Made by a program: the position numbers and the translations under genes. Of a stretch of DNA of 30,564 nt, positions 7,558-15,603 are shown in pieces. Position 1 is the first letter of the stretch. Each line of letters begins with the position of its first letter. The stretch spans positions 1-30,564 of the forward strand of contig DASQIK010000037.1 of NCBI GenBank assembly GCA_035631615.1. Direction: 5' to 3'. Under the pieces are notes generated by a model. That model searched no databases, was not told the DNA's origin, and worked only from the letters and a program-made list of their open reading frames with translations. The DNA comes from UBA5189 sp035631615 (GTDB lineage: Bacteria; Chloroflexota; Limnocylindria; Limnocylindrales; CSP1-4).

Positions 7558-8573
7558 CCGAACCCGCCGATCCCAATCCAGCGGACGCCGACCCGGTCGC
7601 TGAACCCGCAGTCGAACCTCCACCCCACGCTCTTGGCCTGACCGCCTTCACCATCGCCGGCCGGCAGGCGCCCGGCCTGTTCGTCGTGGGCTGGCTGGCG
7701 ACGCTCGTCGGGGCCGGCCTCATCGGCATCGTCGCCTTCGGCATCACGGGGCTCGCCGGCGGCGTCCTGTTCCTGTTCGGGCTGCTCGGGGCGTCGGTCG
7801 GGCTGGTGCTCCTCGGCGGCTCCCAGACGATCGAGCGCCGGGCAGCGCGTGCCGCGTATGCCGGACCGTCGCCGGTGCTCGTGTTCCTCGCGGTCCTCGC
7901 GATGTCGCGCCTGACCGGATTCGTCATCGGGCTGCCGCTGTCGCTGATCGGGCCGTCGATCCCGGTGCCCCTCGGCGACCTCATCGGCGAGGTGCTCCAG
8001 GCCGCCGTGTTCCTCGGGGTCGTCGCCCTGATGGTGGTGGGTCCGGGCGCCCTTCCGTGGCGCGAGATGGGCCTGAGCCGCTGGTCCGCCGACGCCGCGC
8101 GCGGCCTGCTCGGAGGCGCCGTGTTCGCCGGACCCGTCATCCTGCTGACCTCGGTCGTGGGCCTCGTCGCCGTGCAGATCGCCGGCGTCGCGCCGGAAAG
8201 CCCGCTGCCGCCGACCGGCACGACGCTGGGGCTCGCGCTGCACCTGGTCGCGGGCGCGGCGATCGCGCCCTTCGCCGAGGAGGTCCTGTTCCGGGGCTTC
8301 GCGCTCAGCGCGTGGCGGCGGTCGGGGAGCACGACCCGCGCGATCGTCCTGTCGTCGGTGTTCTTTGTCCTCGGGCACGTGCTGTTCGTCGGCGGCGACA
8401 GCTTCCGCGAATCCGCGGCGCTGGCGTTCGTCGGCGGGGTCGTTCGCGTCCCGATCGCGTTCACGCTCGGCTGGCTGTACGTGCGCACCGGGTCGCTGTG
8501 GGGCCCGATCGGCCTGCACGCCGCGTTCAACGGCATCCTGATCATCCTCGGCGAGCTCACCGTCCCGCACTGA
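7554..8573 (+). CDS. CPBP family intramembrane glutamic endopeptidase
   Basis: This 339-residue polytopic membrane protein has the three signature motifs of the CPBP/CAAX (Abi) protease family: E242-E243-x3-R247 in EEVLFRGF, H275 in FVLGHVLF, and H322-x3-N326 in GLHAAFN. Glutamate and histidines form the catalytic centre inside the membrane. The family cleaves prenylated proteins in eukaryotes and processes or senses various membrane substrates in bacteria; the substrate here is unknown. The N-terminal 25 residues are Pro/Ala/Asp-rich and soluble. TTG at 7554 overlaps the preceding TGA by TTGA, which fits the coupled starts seen throughout the window. Its neighbour is the zinc-ribbon membrane protein. 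Confidence 0.88.
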   Translation: MTEPADPNPADADPVAEPAVEPPPHALGLTAFTIAGRQAPGLFVVGWLATLVGAGLIGIVAFGITGLAGGVLFLFGLLGASVGLVLLGGSQTIERRAARAAYAGPSPVLVFLAVLAMSRLTGFVIGLPLSLIGPSIPVPLGDLIGEVLQAAVFLGVVALMVVGPGALPWREMGLSRWSADAARGLLGGAVFAGPVILLTSVVGLVAVQIAGVAPESPLPPTGTTLGLALHLVAGAAIAPFAEEVLFRGFALSAWRRSGSTTRAIVLSSVFFVLGHVLFVGGDSFRESAALAFVGGVVRVPIAFTLGWLYVRTGSLWGPIGLHAAFNGILIILGELTVPH

Positions 8574-8610
8574 CACGCTCGTCGCATGCCCCGGTGAGCC
8601 GCGAGTGAGC

Positions 8611-8624
8611 GCCGGTTGACCGGC
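8611..8624. repeat. 14-base palindrome GCCGGT-tg-ACCGGC
   Basis: A perfect 6-base inverted repeat with a 2-base centre in the 172-base gap between the CPBP gene and radC. It overlaps a -35-like TTGACC (8616-8621) upstream of the -10 box at 8642, so it could be an operator. It may also be chance in GC-rich DNA. Confidence 0.35.
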
Positions 8625-8641
8625 CGGTGAGGGTCGCGGCC

Positions 8642-8647
8642 TAGCCT
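8642..8647 (+). promoter_or_regulatory. -10 box TAGCCT before radC
   Basis: TAGCCT follows TTGACC (8616-8621) by 20 bases, a long but possible spacer. It ends 5 bases before GTG at 8653, which is in frame with radC. If the transcript is leaderless, radC could start there instead of at 8746. Confidence 0.4.
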
Positions 8648-8745
8648 TCGTCGTGTCCTCGGGTCCGGATGGCGGGGGGAATCGGCGGGCTTCCGTCGTC
8701 CGGGCTCGAGGGCGCCGATCACCACCAGGCAGCATGCGAGGCGAC

Positions 8746-9504
8746 ATGGCGGCACGCGAGGACCCGATCCCGTTCGAGGCCCTGGTCCGCGGCCGCGCGA
8801 TCCGGGAGCTGCCCGCCGCGGAGCGCCCGCGAGAGCGGCTCCAGCTGCGCGGACCTGCCGGGCTGACCGGTGCCGAGCTGATCGCGCTGCTGTGGGGCTC
8901 GGGCACCGCCGGCCGCTCGGCGGTCGACGTGGCGACGGACGCGATCGCGCGGTTCGACGGCCTCGGCGGCCTGGCCCGGGCGAGCGGGCCCGAGCTGGAG
9001 GCCGTGCCTGGAATCGGCGAGGCGCGCGCCGCGCAGCTCCAGGCGGCGTTCGAGCTCGGCCGCCGGCTCCTGGCCGACTGGCCCGCCGGTCGTTGGTCCA
9101 TCCGCTCGCCACGCGACGTCGCCGACCGGCTCGTGCTCCAGATGGGGCGCCTGGAGCGCGAGGAGCTGCGGGTCGTGATCCTGAACACGAAGAATGCGGT
9201 CCTCCGCGTCGTGACGGCGTACCAGGGCAACGTGAGCGCGTCTTTGGTGCGGGTCGGCGAGCTGTTCCGGGACGCGGTGCGTCTCGACGCGTCCGGCGTG
9301 ATCCTCGTCCACAACCACCCGTCGGGCGACCCCACGCCATCGCCGGACGACCTCCATCTCACCGCCGAGGCGCTCGCCGCCGGCCGGCTCCTGGACATCG
9401 ACCTGCTCGATCACCTCGTGATCGGGCACGACGCCTACGTGTCGCTGCGCGACCGCGGAATCGCGTTCGACCGGGCGGGCGCCAGGCCACCTCCGGCAGC
9501 GTGA
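8746..9504 (+). CDS. radC: RadC family protein (JAB/MPN+ domain)
   Basis: The product has 252 residues from this start. The order is typical of RadC: IRELPAAERPRERL, the GLTGAELIALLWGSGT segment, a helix-hairpin-helix (ELEAVPGIGEARAAQL), and a JAMM-like metalloprotease fold with H189-x-H191 and D202 in LVHNHPSGDPTPSPDD. Despite its name, the family is no longer thought to have a general role in recombinational repair, and the reaction is unknown. It precedes mreB, an arrangement common in bacteria. Starts possible in frame are GTG 8653 (leaderless after a -10 box), ATG 8734 and ATG 8746; I prefer the last because GAGG lies just upstream and conserved sequence follows soon after. Confidence 0.93.
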   Translation: MAAREDPIPFEALVRGRAIRELPAAERPRERLQLRGPAGLTGAELIALLWGSGTAGRSAVDVATDAIARFDGLGGLARASGPELEAVPGIGEARAAQLQAAFELGRRLLADWPAGRWSIRSPRDVADRLVLQMGRLEREELRVVILNTKNAVLRVVTAYQGNVSASLVRVGELFRDAVRLDASGVILVHNHPSGDPTPSPDDLHLTAEALAAGRLLDIDLLDHLVIGHDAYVSLRDRGIAFDRAGARPPPAA

Positions 9505-9536
9505 CGAGTCGTGCAGGGAGATGGTGGGGCCGCGGG

Positions 9537-9542
9537 TATACT
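9537..9542 (+). promoter_or_regulatory. -10 box TATACT of mreB
   Basis: TATACT is the best match to TATAAT in the window. It lies 68 bases before the mreB ATG, in the 106-base gap after radC, so mreBC should have their own leadered transcript. Confidence 0.55.
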
Positions 9543-9610
9543 GCCTCTCCCCGCGCCCAAATCGCGCTCCGATCGTCCGGCGGACCCACACGAGGACCTC
9601 CACCCTGGGC

Positions 9611-10661
<1,051 letters not shown>

Positions 10662-10663
<2 letters not shown>

Positions 10664-10668
10664 GAGGG
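10662..10668 (+). promoter_or_regulatory. Ribosome binding site of mreC
   Basis: AGGAGGG overlaps the mreB stop codon and lies 6 bases before ATG at 10675, which fixes the mreC start and supports cotranscription. Confidence 0.8.
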
Positions 10669-10674
10669 CGGCGG

Positions 10675-11640
10675 ATGAGCGCCCTGCTCGCCAACCGGGC
10701 CGCCCGCCGCCGGAGCGTCGCCTATGTCGCGCTCCTGCTGACCTCGCTGCTCCTCCTCTCGGTCTCGTCGAATCCGCTCGTCCGGGATCTCCAGCACGGC
10801 ATCGCGTTCGCGTTCAAGCCGATCCAGCAGGCGGTCGACGGGGTCGCGAGCAACGTGGCGTCGATCGGCAGCACGATCTCCGAGATCGACCGGCTGCGCC
10901 AGGAGAACGCCGCGCTCAAGGCGGACAACCAGCAGCTCCAGGAGGAGGCGCGCAGCGCGACCGAGATCCAGCGCGAGAACGAGCTCCTGACGGGGCTCCT
11001 GCAGCTGCGCAGCGGCCTCGCGTATCACACGCTGGCGGTCACGGTGATCGCGCGTGAGTCGTCCGAGGCGCGCCGCGCCATCGTCATCGACCGCGGTACC
11101 GACGACGGCATCGCCGTCGGGCAGATCGTGATCACCGCCGGCGGGGCGCTGGCCGGCCGCGTCACCGATGTCGGGTCGAACTTCGCCCACGTCGTGCTCA
11201 TCAGCGACTCCAGCTCGACCGTCGTCGGCCAGCTCCTGACGAGCGCGTCCACCGGCAAGGTCATCGGCCAGCTCGGCGGTGCGCTGGTGATGCAGGACGT
11301 CGATTCGGCGGCCCCGGTGACCATCGGCGAGGAGGTCTTCACGGCCGGCATCGAGCTGAGCGGCGGGATCCGCTCGCCGTACCCGAAGGGCCTGCTGATC
11401 GGCGCCGTCGTGGACGTCAAGCGCGATCCGAACGAGGTCGTCCAGACGGTGTTCCTCGAGCCCGCCGCGCCGCTCGACACGCTCGAGTACCTGCTCGTCA
11501 TCACGGACTACTCGGGCGGCCTCACCGGCCCGATCCAGACCGGCGTCCCGTGCGACCTCACGAAGGGCGGAACCCTTCCGGCATCCGACCAGCCGTGCGC
11601 CTCCAACGCGCCCGGTGCGAGCTCGTCGCCCCGGCCCTGA
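10675..11640 (+). CDS. mreC: Rod shape-determining protein MreC
   Basis: The product has 321 residues. It has a short basic N-terminus, one transmembrane helix at about 15-33, a coiled coil at about 62-112 (RLRQENAALKADNQQLQEE), and two beta-barrel modules containing the family patterns VIDRGTDDGIAVGQ and VGSNFAHVVLISD. MreC links MreB filaments to the periplasmic synthases of the elongasome. The C-terminus after about residue 285 is Gly/Ser/Pro-rich and variable. No mreD, mrdA or rodA follows, although these usually complete the operon; the next gene is a secreted GH18 protein after a 225-base gap. Confidence 0.94.
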   Translation: MSALLANRAARRRSVAYVALLLTSLLLLSVSSNPLVRDLQHGIAFAFKPIQQAVDGVASNVASIGSTISEIDRLRQENAALKADNQQLQEEARSATEIQRENELLTGLLQLRSGLAYHTLAVTVIARESSEARRAIVIDRGTDDGIAVGQIVITAGGALAGRVTDVGSNFAHVVLISDSSSTVVGQLLTSASTGKVIGQLGGALVMQDVDSAAPVTIGEEVFTAGIELSGGIRSPYPKGLLIGAVVDVKRDPNEVVQTVFLEPAAPLDTLEYLLVITDYSGGLTGPIQTGVPCDLTKGGTLPASDQPCASNAPGASSSPRP

Positions 11641-11865
11641 GGACGCGCCGTTCAGCGGGCCTCCATGGTCAGGATCGCGGGTGGCCGGGAAGCGCGGGGC
11701 CCCTGCAGGTGTCGCGTGGCTGCATTCGAGGTCCTGCGATGCGATCCGGTCGGGGCACCGCCGAAGCTGTGCACCAGACCACACCAGACCCCACCGGTAC
11801 CACCCGGAGTCGGACTTTCGTAAGGCTGTGCCCGGGCGGGCTCGCCACCTACGGTCAGCCACCTG
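11641..11865. other. Intergenic gap mreC to GH18 gene
   Basis: 225 bases without a credible gene. It holds a short direct repeat ACCAGACC (two copies near 11772-11790), the sequence GGTACCACC, and a possible weak -10 box TACGGT at 11850-11855, 10 bases before the ATG at 11866. No terminator with a T-tract is visible. Confidence 0.4.
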
Positions 11866-14595
11866 ATGGAGGCGACCCCGATCGTTCCGAGACATCTCCG
11901 CCCGCCACGCCAGCTGGTGGCCGTCCTGCTCATGGCGATCGTCGGTGGGTCGGTGGGCACGCCGGCGGCCACGCTGGGGGGGCCCGCCGGCGTGACGGCC
12001 ATGCCGAACGTGGGGCCCGCCCTGGCTTCGAGCAGCGGCCGCGCATCTGACGACCTGGCGCTGCCGAACACGGCCGACACCCCATCGGTCGAATTCCTTG
12101 ACTCCGAGGCGCATGCGGCGGACAAGCTCGAGTTCGCACCGGGCGGGCAGGTCACGGTCCCGTTCTCCCCCCGCGCCGAGGATCAATGGACCGTGGACGG
12201 TCAGGCACCACAGACGCTGCCCCCGGGTTACGCGACCGGCGTCAGGATGCGCTCCGAGCAATCCGCGTCAATCTGGGCCGGCGCCGCGGCATCCGATTCC
12301 GCGGGACGCTACGGCGGGTCGCCAGTCGACGAGTCGACCAGCGCCGGTGGGCCGGTCGCCGACGCCCGCCCGCTCTCGATGGTTGGTCCGCTGCCCGCAG
12401 CCGGCACCATGGACGCAACGGCGGTCGGTGCGGGCGGCCTGCGGCGCGAGGTGTTCGGATTCCTGCCGTACTGGACGCTCGGCGCCAGCTCGACGGTGCT
12501 CGACTGGCACACGCTGTCGACCATTGCGTACTTCAGCGTGGGCTGCCTGCCATCCGGCTACCTCGACAAGACCAACGCGGACGGTTCGTTGACGAGCGGT
12601 TGGGCCGGCTGGACGAGCTCCAGGATGACCTCGCTCGTCACGACCGCCCATCAGAACCACACACGTGTCGTCCTGGCGATCTCGTGCTTCGCCTGGAGCA
12701 GCTCGGGCGCAACGGCGCAGGCGCGCCTGCTCGGGAGCTCGACTGCCCGCTCCAACCTGGCTCGATCCGTTGCGGCGGCGGTGCGGGACCGCGGCGCCGA
12801 CGGAGTCAATCTCGACTTCGAGCCGATCGTCGCTGGCTACGCGGACGAGTTCACGGCGCTCGTGCGCGCCATCAGGAGCGAGCTCAACAAGGTCGCGCCG
12901 GGCTACCAGCTCACGTTCGACGCGATGGGCTCGATCGGGAACCAGCCGATCGCTGCAGCAACCGCCCCGGGTGGCGCCGATGCGGTCCTGGTGATGGGCT
13001 ACGACTACCGCACCGCGAGCTCGCCGGTCGCGGGGTCGATCTCCCCGCTGACCGGGCCCCACTACAACCTGACCGACACCATCGCGGCGTTCACGCAGCA
13101 GGTCCCGCCATCCAAGGTGATCCTGGGTGTCCCGTACTACGGGCGAGCCTGGTCGACGGCGTCGGAACAGCTGAACGCAGTGACGATCGACCAGGGCAGG
13201 TACGGAAGCAGCGCCTCGCCGACGTACGCGGAGGCGATGGACCTGGTCCAGGTCCATGGGCGGCGCTATGACGCGGTGGAACAGGCGCCATGGACCGCGT
13301 ATCGCAAGCAGGCATGCACGTCGACCTACGGCTGCCAGACCGCGTGGCGCGAGCTGTATTACGACGATGCCGCGTCCCTCGGCCTCCGGTACGACCTCGT
13401 CAACCGAGCGTCCTTGCGGGGCGTCGGAATCTGGGCGCTGGGCTACGACGGAACCCGGGGCGAGCTTCGAGCCGAGCTCGCGAAGAAGTTCCTCGCCGAC
13501 AGGGCTGCCCCGCTCGTCGGCATCACCACGCTCGCTCCGCAGCAGGGCGACCAGTCGTTCCGCGTCTCATGGACCGGCTCGGACAACAGCGCAATCGCGC
13601 ACTTCGACGTCCAGGTGTCGGAGAACGGCGGCGCGTGGTCCGCCTGGCTGACAGGGACAACCCAGCTGAGCGCAATGTACGAGGGCGCGGACGGGCGCAC
13701 GTATGCGTTCCGAGTTCGAACGACCGACGTCGGCGGGAACGTGTCCGCCTGGACATCGCTCGACCCCGGGCGCCTGGGAACGCCGAGCTCGATCGCGGTC
13801 GGTGGTTTCGTCGCGGTCCGAACCCAGGGACTCCGGATGCGTGCCGCACCGACGACCGCCGCGGCGATCATGACCATGCTGTCGCAGGGGGATGCGCTCC
13901 AGGTGCTCGGTGGGCCGGTCACTGCCGATGGGTATGCCTGGTACAAGGTGGCGGGGCCGGTGCTTCAGTGGTCCGCCGTCGATCCGATGCGGGTCGGAGG
14001 CTGGATCGCCGCCGTCGGGCACGGAGCGACGAACGCCGTGTCGCGTCGCCCTGTCTTCGCGACGCAGGTCGCCGCCGGCATCGTCGGGCTGCAGCTCGCC
14101 GGTGGCGCCGGCCGTTCGCTGACTCCGAGCGGCGACGGATCCCGGGACACCATCAAGGTCGCGTGGACGAACAGGATCGCGTTCGACAACATGAGCCTGC
14201 GCGTCTTCCGCACCGACGGAACGATCGCCGGATCTGTCGCGCTCGGCGCGTCTGGCATCGGCGCGCGCGCCTACAGATGGAACGGGCGCCTCGGCGGCCG
14301 CACCGTGCCGCCCGGGGCGTACGTCCTGCAGATCCTGGGTATGCACGGGGGCGGCGCGTACACCGCGCCGTCCGCCAGCCCGGTCAGCCCCGACGAGATC
14401 GCCCGGTTCGGGGTGATCGTGGGCAGTGCCCCGGCGACCTCGGTCACCCTCAGCGGACCGGCCTCACCGACCAGGGCGTCGACCCTGACGTGGACCCTGA
14501 TCGATCGTGTCGCGCCCATCTCTGCCCCGCCGCGGGCGTCATTGCGGACCTCGTGGCCAGCATGGATGGCAGCGCGTTCCCTGTCATTGCTTTGA
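11866..14595 (+). CDS. Secreted GH18 glycosidase-like multidomain protein, C-terminus broken
   Basis: The product has 909 residues. A signal sequence lies at about 15-40, followed by a low-complexity region to about 190. A GH18 barrel (about 195-525) begins REVFGFLPYWTL. Its catalytic motif DGVNLDFEP (about 311-319) keeps the acid glutamate and resembles the DGVNIDFE form of YaaH-like spore-wall and peptidoglycan hydrolases. An fn3-like module follows at about 560-630, then a bacterial SH3-like domain (about 645-725, GLRMRAAPTTAAAIMTMLSQGD) and a FlgD-like Ig module (about 742-825). The protein probably acts on chitin-like or peptidoglycan glycans outside the cell; its position after mreBC fits the latter. 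The last 30 or so residues are out of frame with a recognisable continuation (see 14550-14771), so the true protein was longer. Confidence 0.85.
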   Translation: MEATPIVPRHLRPPRQLVAVLLMAIVGGSVGTPAATLGGPAGVTAMPNVGPALASSSGRASDDLALPNTADTPSVEFLDSEAHAADKLEFAPGGQVTVPFSPRAEDQWTVDGQAPQTLPPGYATGVRMRSEQSASIWAGAAASDSAGRYGGSPVDESTSAGGPVADARPLSMVGPLPAAGTMDATAVGAGGLRREVFGFLPYWTLGASSTVLDWHTLSTIAYFSVGCLPSGYLDKTNADGSLTSGWAGWTSSRMTSLVTTAHQNHTRVVLAISCFAWSSSGATAQARLLGSSTARSNLARSVAAAVRDRGADGVNLDFEPIVAGYADEFTALVRAIRSELNKVAPGYQLTFDAMGSIGNQPIAAATAPGGADAVLVMGYDYRTASSPVAGSISPLTGPHYNLTDTIAAFTQQVPPSKVILGVPYYGRAWSTASEQLNAVTIDQGRYGSSASPTYAEAMDLVQVHGRRYDAVEQAPWTAYRKQACTSTYGCQTAWRELYYDDAASLGLRYDLVNRASLRGVGIWALGYDGTRGELRAELAKKFLADRAAPLVGITTLAPQQGDQSFRVSWTGSDNSAIAHFDVQVSENGGAWSAWLTGTTQLSAMYEGADGRTYAFRVRTTDVGGNVSAWTSLDPGRLGTPSSIAVGGFVAVRTQGLRMRAAPTTAAAIMTMLSQGDALQVLGGPVTADGYAWYKVAGPVLQWSAVDPMRVGGWIAAVGHGATNAVSRRPVFATQVAAGIVGLQLAGGAGRSLTPSGDGSRDTIKVAWTNRIAFDNMSLRVFRTDGTIAGSVALGASGIGARAYRWNGRLGGRTVPPGAYVLQILGMHGGGAYTAPSASPVSPDEIARFGVIVGSAPATSVTLSGPASPTRASTLTWTLIDRVAPISAPPRASLRTSWPAWMAARSLSLL

Positions 14596-14771
14596 ACTTG
14601 ATGGCCCCGTCGCTCGCGATCGCACTCCCGCCCGGCAATCGCCACCGATTCGAGGTTCGGGGGCGCGACAACGCCGCGAACCTCGGGGGCGGGTCGCGGG
14701 CTCGCTCGGTCGCGCCTTCCTGCCGCAGGCGGCCGCGGGTCGACGTGGACGCATTCGAGGTCGTCAGCTAA
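14550..14771 (+). pseudogene. Out-of-frame remnant of the GH18 protein's C-terminal modules
   Basis: In a frame shifted from the GH18 gene, codons from about 14550 read LVASMDGSAF, then RHRFEVRGRDNAANLG, and end with RPRVDVDAFEVVS and TAA at 14769-14771. These are pieces of an fn3-like module and of the terminal strand of a carbohydrate-binding-like domain (ending usually VDVDAFEV). The parts between them, normally well over 100 residues, are missing. The in-frame side also jumps from STLTWTL straight to IDRVAP. This looks like several internal deletions plus a frameshift; an assembly error is the alternative. Confidence 0.55.
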
Positions 14772-14790
14772 GGATGCGGGCCGGCGCCCG

Positions 14791-14796
14791 TACACT
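14791..14796 (+). promoter_or_regulatory. -10 box TACACT of the GT2 gene at 14806
   Basis: TACACT ends 9 bases before ATG at 14806, giving a leader of only two or three bases. A small hairpin (CGGGC, loop CGGC, GCCCG) fills 14777-14790 immediately upstream. Confidence 0.5.
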
Positions 14797-14805
14797 CCGC
14801 GGGCG

Positions 14806-15603
14806 ATGACCCCCCCGACCCCAACGCCGGTCGTCACGAGTGGCGACGGCCCCGCTCCGGTCGGCGCCGGCACGTGGGTCGTGCTGCCGACGTACGACGA
14901 GGCCGAGAACCTCCCCGGAATCGCGGCGGCGATCCTGGACGCGCTGCCGGCCGCGAACCTGCTCGTCGTGGACGACAGCTCCCCCGACGGCACAGGCGAG
15001 ATCGCAGATCGACTGGCGATCGAGAATCCGCGTATTCGCGTCCACCACCGCCCCGGCAAGGCGGGCCTGGGGCGGGCGTACCTGGATGGATTCCGGGTTG
15101 CGCTCGAGGGAGGCGCCACTTCGCTGGTCCAGATGGACGCCGACTGGTCGCATGATCCGGCCGTGCTGCCTGCCATCGTGGCCCCGATCGCGGCAGGTCG
15201 GGCGGACCTCGTCATCGGCAGCCGCTACGTCCGTGGCGGCGTGGTCCTCGACTGGGGGGTCGGGCGCCGGCTCATCTCACGCCTCGGGAGCGTCTTCGCC
15301 CGCGCGGTGCTCAGCGTACGACCGCACGACCTGACGGGCGGCTTCAAGGCCTGGCGCGCTGAGACGCTGGCGGCGATCCCGTTCGGTGGCGTCCACGCGG
15401 GTGGCTACGTCTTCCAGATCGAGATGACATACCGGGCGAGCCGCGGCGGAGCGCGCATCGTCGAGGTGCCGATCACGTTCAAGGATCGGCGGGTCGGGCG
15501 ATCGAAGATGTCGCGCCGGATCATCGTCGAGGCGCTCCTCGTCGTCGTCCGCCTACGGTGGGACGAGCTCGGCGGCAGGCGCCGCTGGCGCCGGAGCCGG
15601 TGA
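14806..15603 (+). CDS. Polyprenol-phosphate mannosyltransferase-like GT2
   Basis: The product has 265 residues and a GT-A fold resembling dolichol/polyprenol-phosphate mannose synthase. It has VVLPTYDEAENLP (25-37), VVDDSSPDGTGE (54-65), the metal-binding QMDADWSHDP (109-118), GSRYVRGG (138-145) and the DLTGGFKAWR segment (175-184) specific to this family. It would transfer mannose or another sugar from a nucleotide donor to polyprenyl phosphate, making a lipid-linked donor for extracytoplasmic glycosylation. There are no C-terminal transmembrane helices, so it is the soluble, single-domain type. The first 20 residues are a variable Pro/Thr tail. The stop overlaps the next start (GTGA), so the two glycosyltransferases are coupled. 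Confidence 0.9.
   Translation: MTPPTPTPVVTSGDGPAPVGAGTWVVLPTYDEAENLPGIAAAILDALPAANLLVVDDSSPDGTGEIADRLAIENPRIRVHHRPGKAGLGRAYLDGFRVALEGGATSLVQMDADWSHDPAVLPAIVAPIAAGRADLVIGSRYVRGGVVLDWGVGRRLISRLGSVFARAVLSVRPHDLTGGFKAWRAETLAAIPFGGVHAGGYVFQIEMTYRASRGGARIVEVPITFKDRRVGRSKMSRRIIVEALLVVVRLRWDELGGRRRWRRSR

Noticed and set aside
5206..7623. Open minus-strand frame of 805 codons opposite the zinc-ribbon and membrane genes
   Set aside because: The same antisense artefact: Arg/Asp/Gln-rich, no motif, and opposite several genes with coupled starts and recognisable domains.
11765..11800. Short ACCAGACC direct repeats as iterons or a CRISPR array
   Set aside because: Only two copies of 8 bases with no regular spacers; too little for either.
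14777..14790. Intrinsic terminator after the GH18 gene
   Set aside because: The stem is five pairs and is followed by TACACT rather than a T-tract; it lies in the promoter spacer of the next gene.
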